Origin: Streptomyces shenzhenensis | GTDB lineage: Bacteria; Actinomycetota; Actinomycetes; Streptomycetales; Streptomycetaceae | Assembly (NCBI RefSeq): GCF_003688995.1 | Contig: NZ_PENI01000029.1 | Location: 57,416-121,415, forward strand | Length of the DNA: 64,000 nucleotides | Direction: 5' to 3' | Shown: positions 49,711 through 57,448 of the stretch, in pieces | Position numbering within the stretch: position 1 is the first letter of the stretch | Layout: each line of letters opens with the position of its first letter | The notes under the pieces: generated by a model | Database searches by the model: none | Told to the model about the DNA's origin: nothing | The model's input: only the letters and a program-made list of their open reading frames with translations | Made by a program: the position numbers and the translations under genes

Positions 49711-50042
49711 ACAGACCACCTCCGGGCACGGGGCCGACCGCCGCGGGTGAGAGCGGACCACCGCCAGGCGAGAGCCGACCAACGCCGGTTGAGACAGACC
49801 GCCGCCAGGCACGGGGCCGACCGCCGCGGGTGAGAGCGGACCACCGCCAGGCGAGAGCCGACCAACGCCGGTTGAGACAGACCGCCGCCAGGCACGGGGC
49901 CGACCGCCGCGGGTGAGAGCGGACCACCGCCAGGCGAGAGCCGACCAACGCCGGTTGAGACAGACCGCCGCCAGGCACGGGGCCGACCGCCGCGGGTGAG
50001 AGCGGACCACCGCCAGGCGAGAGCCGACCGACGCCGGTTAAG
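49711..50042. repeat. 83-bp tandem repeat built from about 21-bp subrepeats
   Basis: Units begin (ACAGACC) at 49711, 49794, 49877 and 49960, each 83 bases apart and nearly identical, with a decayed fifth from 50043. Each unit contains four versions of a 20-22-base submotif, GACCRCCGCCRGGYGAGAGCC-like, so the array is hierarchical. It lies in the 547-base gap between the convergent FAD-oxidase and PAP2 genes; no gene is credible there. Confidence 0.88.
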
Positions 50043-50105
50043 GCGGACCGCCGCCAGGTGGGAGCGGACCGCCGCCGGTTGAGGCGGACCGCCGCCGAAC
50101 CCGCG

Positions 50106-50816
50106 TCAGGCCGCCAGGTCTCGCTCCTCGGATGGCGCCGGCTGCCGGGCGCCCGGGACCACCGCATCGCCCCGGCCGCCCGCCGGTGTGCGCCGCCGGA
50201 TCAGCCACCCGGCCCGCGGCGACCGGACCACCGCCCGCATCACCGGCGTGAGCAGGGCCATGGCCAGCGGGGACAGCAGCAGCACGACGGCCGTGCCGAG
50301 CGCGAACCCGCCGACGACGTCCGTCGGGTAGTGCACGCCCATGTAGACCCGGCAGAACCCCTCCGACAGAGCCAGCCCGAGCCCGGCGATCCCGAACCTC
50401 CGGTTGGCCACGAACAGCCCGACCGCGAGCGCCATGGTGATCGTCGCGTGGTCGCTCACGAAGGAGTAGTCCGTCTTGCCGGAGACGAGCACCTCCAGCC
50501 CCTGATGGTCGAGGAAGGGGCGGGGGCGCGCCACGAACCCCCGGATCGGCACGTTCACCAGCGCGGCGACGGCGGCCGCGAGCGGCGCCCACATCAGCGC
50601 GGCGACCGACGCGGCGGCCTCCTCGTCGCTGTCGGACCGGCGCCGCACGGACCACCAGCACCACACCACCAGCAGCACCATGGCGAGCAGCAGCCCGTAC
50701 TCGCCCACGAACTCCATGACCCGGTCGAACCACCGGGGCGCGTCCTTGGCGAGTCCGTTGATGTCGTAGAGCAGGTCGACGTCGGGGTTCGATCCGGATT
50801 CGGCGAGTACAGCCAT
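50106..50816 (-). CDS. PAP2-family membrane phosphatase
   Basis: A 236-residue PAP2 phosphatase with about five transmembrane helices. The active-site motifs are FVARPRPF (motif 1), YSFVSDHAT (motif 2, with SDH in place of the common SGH) and CRVYMGVHYPTDVVGG (motif 3, nucleophilic His). The family dephosphorylates undecaprenyl pyrophosphate or phosphatidic acid on the outer membrane face. The start ATG 50816 is taken at MAVLAESG. It is monocistronic with a short charged C-terminal tail. Confidence 0.87.
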   Translation of the reverse strand: MAVLAESGSNPDVDLLYDINGLAKDAPRWFDRVMEFVGEYGLLLAMVLLVVWCWWSVRRRSDSDEEAAASVAALMWAPLAAAVAALVNVPIRGFVARPRPFLDHQGLEVLVSGKTDYSFVSDHATITMALAVGLFVANRRFGIAGLGLALSEGFCRVYMGVHYPTDVVGGFALGTAVVLLLSPLAMALLTPVMRAVVRSPRAGWLIRRRTPAGGRGDAVVPGARQPAPSEERDLAA

Positions 50817-51034
50817 GGTGCTACGGCCCCTTCGTCGTTGTCCCGGACGCACCTCACGTGCGTCGCCGCTGCCCACCCCCGTGGTGTGTAGATGTGCGCA
50901 CTCACCGTCCGCCCGACTACGTCAACAGGAACGCACGTCCCCCGTTGATACGTTCCACGCTCCACCGAATGATCACTCAGACGTTACCGAAGAGAGACTC
51001 ATCGCCGCAGCTCAGGGGGTGGGTTCACGGTCGG

Positions 51035-52036
51035 TCACACCGCTGTGGGGAGCGCTTTCGCGCCATCCGCGGTGACCCGGGTGGCCCCGAAGTAGTCCGG
51101 TGTGTCAACCGGGTCGAACCGGATCACGGCCCCTGTTCTCGGCGCGTCGATCATGTAGCCGCCGCCCACGTAGATCCCCACGTGCCGGATGGCGCGGGAA
51201 TCGGTGAGATCGTCCGAGAAGAACACCAGGTCGCCGGGGAGCAGTTCGTCCCGCGCCGGGTGCGGTCCTGCGTTGTACTGGTCGTTGGCGACCCGCGGCA
51301 GCGTGATCCCCACGTTCTCGTACGCGGCCTTGGTCAGCCCCGAGCAGTCGAACCGACCGCCCTGGTCCGCGGTGCCGTTGCCGCCCCACAGATAGGGCGT
51401 GCCGAGCTTCTCCTGGGCGAAGGCGATGGCACCGGCCGCCTGCCGGGTGGGGTCGACCCGGGACACCGGCGCGGCGAAGCTCTTCTCCAGGGTGCGGATC
51501 GTCTTGACGTAGTTCTGGGTCTCCCGAATGGCCGGAACCCCACCCGCCGTTATCACGCGGTACGCACCGGCGTTGTAGGCGGCGAGCATGTTGTCGGTGG
51601 TGTCCCCGGGCACGTCCTTGACGTACTTCGCGAGTTCACAGTCGTACGACGCGGCCGACGGGATCGCGTCATCCGGATCCCAGATGTCGCGCTTGCCGTC
51701 GCCGTTGCCGTCGATGCCGTGGCTGGCCCAGGTGCTCGGGATGAACTGCGCGATACCACGCGCGTCGGCCACGCTGACCACGTTCGGGTCCCAGCCGCTC
51801 TCCTGGTAGAGCTGTGCGGCGAGCAGCGCCGGGTTGATGGCGGAGCACAGGTTGCCCCACTGCTGCACGAGCGGTTTGTACGCGGCGGGCACGGCACCCT
51901 TGGCCAGCCCGACGCTGCCGGCGCCGACGCCGTTGGTCAGGTTCCCGGCGGCCATGTACACCCCGACGACCAGCAGCATGACGAAGCTCAGCCCGAGCCC
52001 GGCCGCGGCCCCACCGATCACCCATACTTTCCGCAC
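51035..52036 (-). CDS. bifunctional transglycosylase/NlpC-P60 cell-wall hydrolase
   Basis: A 333-residue envelope protein. The membrane anchor is at residues 5-30. An SLT-type lytic transglycosylase domain at about 55-185 has catalytic Glu in AAQLYQESGWDP and ARGIAQFIPSTW, NMLAAYNAG; an NlpC/P60 endopeptidase at about 205-325 has the nucleophile in GRFDCSGLTKAAY and His in RHVGIYVGGG. This two-domain design matches the peptidoglycan hydrolases of Gram-positive conjugation machines (VirB1/CwlT-like). It lies 4 kb from the secretion-like cluster, so it could open the wall for it (inference). It starts at GTG 52036. Confidence 0.88.
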   Translation of the reverse strand: MRKVWVIGGAAAGLGLSFVMLLVVGVYMAAGNLTNGVGAGSVGLAKGAVPAAYKPLVQQWGNLCSAINPALLAAQLYQESGWDPNVVSVADARGIAQFIPSTWASHGIDGNGDGKRDIWDPDDAIPSAASYDCELAKYVKDVPGDTTDNMLAAYNAGAYRVITAGGVPAIRETQNYVKTIRTLEKSFAAPVSRVDPTRQAAGAIAFAQEKLGTPYLWGGNGTADQGGRFDCSGLTKAAYENVGITLPRVANDQYNAGPHPARDELLPGDLVFFSDDLTDSRAIRHVGIYVGGGYMIDAPRTGAVIRFDPVDTPDYFGATRVTADGAKALPTAV

Positions 52037-52211
52037 GGGTCAACACTCCCCCATACAGCGGCCGTTCAAGACCATTTCCGCCAACCGTACCGCCATGTCG
52101 CAGCAAACCAGACATGCGGTCCCGGCCCCTCTCCCCCACGGCATCCCCCTGAACCACCGCTTTCAACACCCCCAGTTGGCCGCCCCGACCGGCGTGCTCC
52201 CCCGCGTCACC

Positions 52212-52991
52212 TCATCCGCCGCCCACCGCGTCCCGGTACAGCTCCGCCGCCTCCGTCCCGAGGACCACGCTGTACGAGACGTCCGCCGTGGAACCGCCCT
52301 CCTCGTACCCGCCGAGGACGCCGACGACCTCGTGGTCCCCATTGACCCAGGGGCTGCCACTGGTGCCGCCCGTGAAGTCGGGGCACCCGATCCGCTGTTG
52401 GGTGGGGCTGTGCGCGGACGGCTTGTCGGAGCAACTGATCGGCGCCTCACCGGAGTCGGGATATCCGGTGACGGTCACCGCGGTCGCCCCGGTCGCCGTC
52501 CCCGGCGCGAACCGGTTCGCCCCGACCACGTCCTCGATCCGCTTCCCGCCCTCGTCCGCCACCAGCGCGAAGGCCACATCGCTGTCCTCGTCCTGCCCCT
52601 CGGTCCACCCGTCCGGCAGGAACCGCTCGCCGACCTGCCACAGCCCGTACGGCGCCTTCCCGTCCCGGTACCCGGGCGCGAACACCAGATCGGACGCGTC
52701 CCCGTCCACGCAGTGCGCCGCCGTCACGAGGAGATTCCCCTGCGGGCTGTGCACGACGGAGGCGGTGCAGTAGTGCCCCGCGGCCGGCACGGATCCACGG
52801 TCGGCGTCGAACAGCGCCCCGACCCGCACGCTCTGCCGGGTCTCGGCCGCCACCGCCGTCACCCCGAGCGGCCCCGGCCCGTCATCGGCGGCGGCCACGG
52901 AGGCCGACGTGACCGCCAGCAGCACCATGGCGCCGAACAACGCCATGCGCGAGGTGCCGGAGGTACCCGAGATACGGGAGGTGCGCTTCAT
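52212..52991 (-). CDS. secreted trypsin-like serine protease
   Basis: A 259-residue secreted S1 peptidase. The signal peptide starts MKRTSRIS and ends near AAADD. His is in LLVTAAHCV, Asp in DEDSDVAFALV, Ser in CPDFTGGTSGSPW, with paired cysteines around each. Substrate specificity is not deducible. The start ATG 52991 is chosen; the longer frame to 53075 adds a stretch with no signal character. It may be activated by cleavage. The catalytic Ser in TSGSPW is of the Streptomyces V8/trypsin-like group. Confidence 0.85.
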   Translation of the reverse strand: MKRTSRISGTSGTSRMALFGAMVLLAVTSASVAAADDGPGPLGVTAVAAETRQSVRVGALFDADRGSVPAAGHYCTASVVHSPQGNLLVTAAHCVDGDASDLVFAPGYRDGKAPYGLWQVGERFLPDGWTEGQDEDSDVAFALVADEGGKRIEDVVGANRFAPGTATGATAVTVTGYPDSGEAPISCSDKPSAHSPTQQRIGCPDFTGGTSGSPWVNGDHEVVGVLGGYEEGGSTADVSYSVVLGTEAAELYRDAVGGG

Positions 52992-53094
52992 CGGGCCCCA
53001 CTGTGTCCCACGAAAATGAGAAACCGCCCCCCACTTAACTGAGATTTTCCTGTGAACCACGAACCACGACACCACCGCGCCGCTCAGAACGTCG

Positions 53095-53545
53095 TGGCCC
53101 CGGACCGGCCACGAGAACGCGGGTCAAGCAGTCCAGCCCGGCCTCGGCGGTGTCGTGAGCGACGTCCCCCGTGCGGCCGAGCTGCCCGAGGGCCGAGGAG
53201 ACCTTGATGATCCGCCCGGCGTGCCCCGTGCGGCGATCCGGCTCAGCGCGTACGCCGAGGTCAGTCGGACATCGAGCATCGCCCCCAGTTCCGCGGGCGG
53301 CATCTCCCCGCCGCCCCGCCGGTCCCCGTGGCCCACGGTGTCGACCGGGACTTCGATGTCCCCGAGGCCGGTCACCGGCACGTGGGCCGCCGCACGGTCC
53401 GGCCCCGACGTCGAGCCCCGACGTCCCACAGCCGCGCGGCCACGGCCTCCGCGGTGGCAGGGTCCCGCCCGCTCACGATCACCCGGGCGCCCGCGCCGGC
53501 GCGCGGAACTCCTCGATGCCTGCTACACCTGACTCCCGGAGCACG
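53095..53545 (-). pseudogene. decayed short-chain dehydrogenase
   Basis: No full frame survives, but in-order fragments of a classical SDR can be read leftward. GARVIVSGRDPATAEAVAAR (NADP-side strand and helix) comes first. Then, after a frame change, AELGAMLDVRLTSAYALSRI appears (the helix before the catalytic Ser). After another shift, RIIKVSSALGQLGR (catalytic Ser strand) and an AGLDCLTRVLV helix follow, with the YxxxK region replaced. At least two frameshifts and deletions are needed. It is a different SDR from the intact gene at 53702. The rest of the 53,000-53,700 gap holds nothing recognisable. Confidence 0.65.
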
Positions 53546-53701
53546 GTCTGCTGGGCCCGCCGGCCACCGCGACCGGCACCAGCCCCCGCTGCCGAACTGC
53601 CGGCGCCGGCCCGACGCGACCAGGTGACCCTGTCAGCACCGCCATCCGCAGCCACGCCCGCCCCGGCCTGACCCCCGCCGCCGGCCGCTCCCCCGGGACG
53701 G

Positions 53702-54622
53702 TCACTTCCTCAACAACCCGGCGCCCGACGGGAACCGCACCCCCGTGAGGTCCTCCGACACCGTCCACAGCCGCCGGGCCACGACCGGATCGCTCGCGGC
53801 GCTCGACCGGCCCACCAGCGTCGGCGCTCCCCGCCTCTCGCGGAACCCGTTCGGGCCGACATAACTCGCGCCGGGCAGGTCCTGGGTGGCGGCGTAGAGG
53901 GTCGGGAGGGCGCCCGCCCGGTCGTCCTGGGCGAAGAACCGGTTGCCGATCATCAGGAACAGATGGACGAGCCGGTTCCCGGTGTGGCTCTGCAGATTGG
54001 TGGCCGCGTAACCGGGATGGGCGGCGAGGGCGCGGACCGGGGAGCCGGACTCCGTGAGACGGCGCTGGAGTTCCAGGGTGAACAGCAGGTTCGCCAGCTT
54101 GGACTGGGCGTAGGCGCCGCGCGGGGTATAGCCGAGGGTCAGATTCAGATCCTCGAAGCGGATCCTGGCGTCACCCCAGCGGTGCGCGTCGGAGGACACG
54201 GTGACCACCCGGCCGGTCACATACGGCAGGAGCAGGTTCGTCAGCGCGAAGTGGCCGAGGTGATTCGTGCCGAACTGCCGCTCGAAGCCGTCCTTGGTCT
54301 GCTGCCGGGGCAGCATCATCACGCCGGCGTTGTTGATCAGCAGATCGATCGGGTCCTGCCATGCCTCGCCGAACTCGCGCACCGAGACGAGGTCGGCCAG
54401 GTCCAGGCGGCGCACCTCGGTGCTGCCGGTCACCCGCGCGGCGGCGGTCCGGCCGCGCTCCACGTCGCGGACGGCGAACACCACGTGCGCGCCGGCGCGC
54501 GCCAGCGCGTCCGCGGTCGTGAAGCCGATGCCGCTGTTCGCGCCGGTGACGAGGGCCCGGCGGCCGGTGAGGTCGGGGAGGCGGGTCGCGTCCCATGCGG
54601 TCGTGTCAGTCGTCGTAGCCAT
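53702..54622 (-). CDS. short-chain dehydrogenase/reductase
   Basis: A 306-residue classical-type SDR, close to the retinol-dehydrogenase/WW-oxidoreductase-like group. It has the nucleotide motif TGANSGIG, structural NNAGVM, catalytic Ser in VVTVSSDAH and YAQSK for Tyr/Lys. Substrate unknown. The start is ATG 54622. It is divergent from a TetR gene with a near-perfect dyad between, so it is probably repressed by it and induced by a substrate-like ligand. Confidence 0.87.
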   Translation of the reverse strand: MATTTDTTAWDATRLPDLTGRRALVTGANSGIGFTTADALARAGAHVVFAVRDVERGRTAAARVTGSTEVRRLDLADLVSVREFGEAWQDPIDLLINNAGVMMLPRQQTKDGFERQFGTNHLGHFALTNLLLPYVTGRVVTVSSDAHRWGDARIRFEDLNLTLGYTPRGAYAQSKLANLLFTLELQRRLTESGSPVRALAAHPGYAATNLQSHTGNRLVHLFLMIGNRFFAQDDRAGALPTLYAATQDLPGASYVGPNGFRERRGAPTLVGRSSAASDPVVARRLWTVSEDLTGVRFPSGAGLLRK

Positions 54623-54645
54623 ACCGTCAAAGTAGGCGACGCCAA

Positions 54646-54668
54646 CAATGCTGTCAATGACAACATTG
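54646..54668. promoter_or_regulatory. TetR-type operator between SDR and TetR genes
   Basis: CAATG (54646-54650) and CATTG (54664-54668) flank a core GTCAATGAC (54653-54661), giving a 23-bp dyad with one mismatched pair around a single central base. It is 24 bases from the SDR start and 53 from the TetR start. Confidence 0.65.
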
Positions 54669-54720
54669 ATGCCGACGCCAACAAAGATGGCACCGTCAAC
54701 ATCAAGATAGGATGGTGCGC

Positions 54721-55314
54721 ATGTCCACGACCCGCCCTTATCACCACGGAGACCTGCGCGCCGCGCTGCTGACCGGCGCCGAGCGCACCCTGCGGGAGAA
54801 GGGGGCCGGCGCGCTGTCCCTGCGCGAGCTCGCCCGCGAGGTCGGCGTCAGCCACGCCGCCCCGGGCCGGCATTTCAAGGACAAGCAGGCCCTGCTGGAC
54901 GCCCTGGCGCTCGACGGGTACGAACGGCTGACCCGGATCCTGGCGGCCGCCGACCGCCCCGCACTGCCGCTCGAACCGCGGATGACCGAACTGGGCCGCG
55001 CCTACCTCGGGTTCGCCATCGACAACCCCGAGCTGCTGGAGCTGATGTTCACCCGCAAGCACCGCCCCGAGAGCTTCGCGCTGCTCGCCGCCGCCGTCGA
55101 ACGGTCCCTCGGCTCCCTCAACCAGCTGATCGCCGAGGCCCAGGAGCGGGGCGAGATCATCCAGGGCGACCCCGACCGGCTCAACCTGGTCGCCGCCGCG
55201 AGCCTGCACGGCACCGCCGCACTCGTCGCCAGCGGCGCCCTGGAGGCGGAGGCCGCCCTCGCCGGCATAGCCGAGTCCATCCACCACCTCCTGTACGGCC
55301 TGAGCCCACGCTGA
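54721..55314 (+). CDS. TetR-family transcriptional regulator
   Basis: A 197-residue TetR regulator. HHGDLRAALLTGAERTLREKG and LSLRELAREVGVSHAAPGRHF form the helix-turn-helix (residues 7-60), and a ligand domain of the TetR_C_33 style follows (LGFAIDNPELLELMF). It starts at ATG 54721 with AGGA nine bases before; an in-frame ATG nine bases earlier is possible. The likely target is the divergent SDR through the dyad at 54646. Confidence 0.85.
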   Translation: MSTTRPYHHGDLRAALLTGAERTLREKGAGALSLRELAREVGVSHAAPGRHFKDKQALLDALALDGYERLTRILAAADRPALPLEPRMTELGRAYLGFAIDNPELLELMFTRKHRPESFALLAAAVERSLGSLNQLIAEAQERGEIIQGDPDRLNLVAAASLHGTAALVASGALEAEAALAGIAESIHHLLYGLSPR

Positions 55315-55344
55315 CCCACCCCCCGGACCACCGACTCCCACACC

Positions 55345-55757
55345 ACTCCTGCGAGTTGGGCCGACCTCGCCAAGTACCGCTCGTACCACGGCCCCTCCGC
55401 CTGCACCACCACCAACGGCTGCCTCAAGAAGGCCATCCGGACCGACTCGACGACCCCGGTCGACGGCACCACCCTGGCCAAGTCCTCGGCCACCACCCAC
55501 GGCTGGACCGAGACGCCGCACCGAGTCGGTGGACCGACACCGACTGCACCGGCGACCGGCGTCCCGGTCTACGACCCCCACGGCATCACCGCCCGCCGGT
55601 ACACCTTCGACGGCACCCGCGTCTCCGCGCGTCATCGCAGACGTCCACACCCTCGCGGGCACCCCGCCCAGCGGCAGCTGCCCGCACCACCGGATCCGGC
55701 CGCGACAGCCCGACCGGCCGGGGCACCCCGCAGGGCGTCTCGGCCCTCACCGGCTGA
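55345..55757 (+). pseudogene. decayed S53-type secreted protease remnant
   Basis: Fragments in order resemble the secreted sedolisin-like (S53) proteases of Streptomyces: LAKYRSYHGPSACTTTNGCL, then after a deletion GTTLAKSSATTHGWTET, then ATGVPVYD and FDGTRVSA (where the family has GGTSVSAP with the catalytic Ser). A frame change leads to RVIADVHTLAGTPPSG, and a final fragment is DSPTGRGTPQGVSALTG. The N-terminus, catalytic Glu/Asp and the middle are gone, and the catalytic Ser block reads GTRVSA. Non-functional. The remainder of the 55,315-56,107 gap holds the cmd promoter region. Confidence 0.6.
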
Positions 55758-55922
55758 ACCCCGGCCGCACCCAGGGCCCCGGCACCCGCCGAGGCCCTTC
55801 GGCACGCCCGCCCGTCCGCCCGCCCGTGAGAACATCGTCTCGACGTCTCACCCCGACCAGCCGTCAGAAACCGTGCCAGGTCGTAAGAGGGGTCAACGAG
55901 GGAACCACACGACAGGTTCCGC

Positions 55923-56054
55923 TCAGGCCTCATTGCCCGGCGTGACCTGCCGTGATACACAGAGTGACCGTACGTGGTATTCGTACGAAACCCGCCAACC
56001 AATGACGTCAAGTCGACATGCGACGGCGCGATTGTCAGCGAGAATGAGGCCTGA
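55923..56054. repeat. 12-bp inverted repeat flanking the cmd promoter region
   Basis: TCAGGCCTCATT (55923-55934) recurs exactly inverted as AATGAGGCCTGA (56043-56054), enclosing 108 bases that are AT-rich for this genome. It ends 53 bases before the first cluster gene. It could be paired operators for looping or an RNA structure; no regulator is assigned. Confidence 0.55.
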
Positions 56055-56107
56055 CCTCTGCACACCGCAGGGGATAGCGGAACTACCCACCAGGGGCGGT
56101 GACTTAC

Positions 56108-56416
56108 ATGCTCTTTGCGGCCGACAAGGGAGACATCAACACCATCATCGGCGGGATCGCTCCGGACTGGGGGCCCTTCGGCAGCCTGGGCAACGAAGCG
56201 AAGGTGATGATCGAGGTGGTGATGGCCGTGGCCATCCTGCTCTGCCTCGGCATCGCCATCTGGGGCGCCGCCAAGCAGCGCATCGGCGCGACGGCCCTCC
56301 GTGACACCTTCAGCGCCGAGCAAGGCAAAGGCCTCATCATCGCCGGTCTGACCGGAGTCTTCATCATCGGCTCACTCGGCACGCTGTTCACCATCGTGTA
56401 CGGCATGGCCGTCTGA
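56108..56416 (+). CDS. small membrane protein, VirB2-like (cmdF-type)
   Basis: A 102-residue protein with two hydrophobic helices (about residues 32-54, VMIEVVMAVAILLCLGIAIW; and 78-100, IIAGLTGVFIIGSLGTLFTI) joined by a basic/polar loop. Size and topology match VirB2/TrbC-type pilin subunits of type IV secretion systems, but there is no cleavable signal. It starts at ATG 56108; GTG 56099 is possible. First gene of a six-gene cluster that matches, in position and order, S. coelicolor cmdABCDEF (recalled as affecting differentiation and antibiotic production). By that order this would be cmdF. Confidence 0.72.
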   Translation: MLFAADKGDINTIIGGIAPDWGPFGSLGNEAKVMIEVVMAVAILLCLGIAIWGAAKQRIGATALRDTFSAEQGKGLIIAGLTGVFIIGSLGTLFTIVYGMAV

Positions 56417-56623
56417 CCGGACCGCCCCGTCCCCTTCTGTCCCCTCCGGGCGCGCCCGGTCCCCCTACCCCCACCCGCCCGTCGTGCCCACCGGCTGAGG
56501 TTGCGTTTCCCTGATGTCGACTCACCACACCCCGCCCGCACGGGAACCAGCACGGCTACCGTCGTACTTCTACGCGGTCCGGCACAAGGTGTTCCGGCAC
56601 GACGTCGAGGGAGCGTACGCGGC

Positions 56624-57448
56624 ATGAGTCTCGGAGACGAGCACGGTACCTCCGGCGGTTACGCCGACACGGGTCAGACCCGCACCCGGCTCCCCGACGG
56701 CGACCCCTACGGCGGGGCCCGCCGGGGCGGCCGCTCGTCCTCGCGCAGCCTGGTCACAGTCGTCGGCGTGGTCGTCCTCCTGATCGCCGCGATCGCCTTC
56801 GCGAACCGCGGCGGCAACGGCGGCTCCTCGGCCGACGGCTCCAACGACAAGCCGGCCACCTCCGCCACCGCGGCAACCGGCGACTCCCCGGTCCGATCCA
56901 AGACAGCCGGAATCCCCACAGGCTTCCCCCACACCCAACAGGGCGCCCAAAGCGCAGCAGCCAACTACGCCGTGGCCCTGGGCTCAGCAGAAATGTTCAA
57001 CAAGGCAAAGCGCGACGCGATCCTGCGGGCCGTCATCACGCCTTCCCGCGTGTCGGGCTTCGAGACATCGCTCGACCAGGCGTACACGCCAGGCTTCAAC
57101 AAGAACGTCGGTCTGAACGAAGACGGTTCGACACCTCAGGGCTACACGTTCGTCTCGCGTACCAGCCCGATCGGTACCAGACTCACCGATTCCTCCGGCG
57201 ATGCCGCCACCGTCGAGGTCTGGTGCAGCGGCTTGCTCGGACTGGCCGGCGACAAGTCCACGAACCCGGTCACCAACAGCTGGTTCACCATCACCATGCA
57301 CCTGGAGTGGACCGCCGAGGACTGGAAGATCGTCGAACACTCGCAGAAGGAAGGCCCGGCGCCCGTCCCAGGCGACGACAAGGCTTCCAGCTCCGACGAG
57401 ATCTCGAAGGCCGTAGAAGAGTACGGAGGCTTCACCTATGCCCGTTAG
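56624..57448 (+). CDS. single-pass membrane protein, VirB8/TcpC-like (cmdE-type)
   Basis: A 274-residue protein with a disordered glycine/arginine-rich N-terminus, one transmembrane helix (about residues 42-60, SLVTVVGVVVLLIAAIAFA), a Ser/Thr/Ala linker and an extracytoplasmic domain of about 170 residues (AAANYAVALGSAEMF; FTITMHLEWTAEDWKIVEHS). That domain has the NTF2-like cadence of VirB8/TcpC conjugation proteins. The start is ATG 56624 after GAGGGAG. Its 3' end overlaps the next gene by 11 bases. The VirB8 likeness is inference from topology. Confidence 0.7.
   Translation: MSLGDEHGTSGGYADTGQTRTRLPDGDPYGGARRGGRSSSRSLVTVVGVVVLLIAAIAFANRGGNGGSSADGSNDKPATSATAATGDSPVRSKTAGIPTGFPHTQQGAQSAAANYAVALGSAEMFNKAKRDAILRAVITPSRVSGFETSLDQAYTPGFNKNVGLNEDGSTPQGYTFVSRTSPIGTRLTDSSGDAATVEVWCSGLLGLAGDKSTNPVTNSWFTITMHLEWTAEDWKIVEHSQKEGPAPVPGDDKASSSDEISKAVEEYGGFTYAR

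Noticed and set aside
49536..50010. Long leftward frames across the 83-bp repeats
   Set aside because: 83 is not divisible by 3, so the same DNA unit is read in three frames in turn. The open state reflects GC bias, not coding.
49711..50042. Possible CRISPR array
   Set aside because: The units abut and are uniform throughout; there are no unique spacers and no cas genes nearby.
53000..56100. Insertion sequence or integrated element explaining the decay patch
   Set aside because: No transposase, integrase, terminal inverted repeats or target duplication could be read in the interval.
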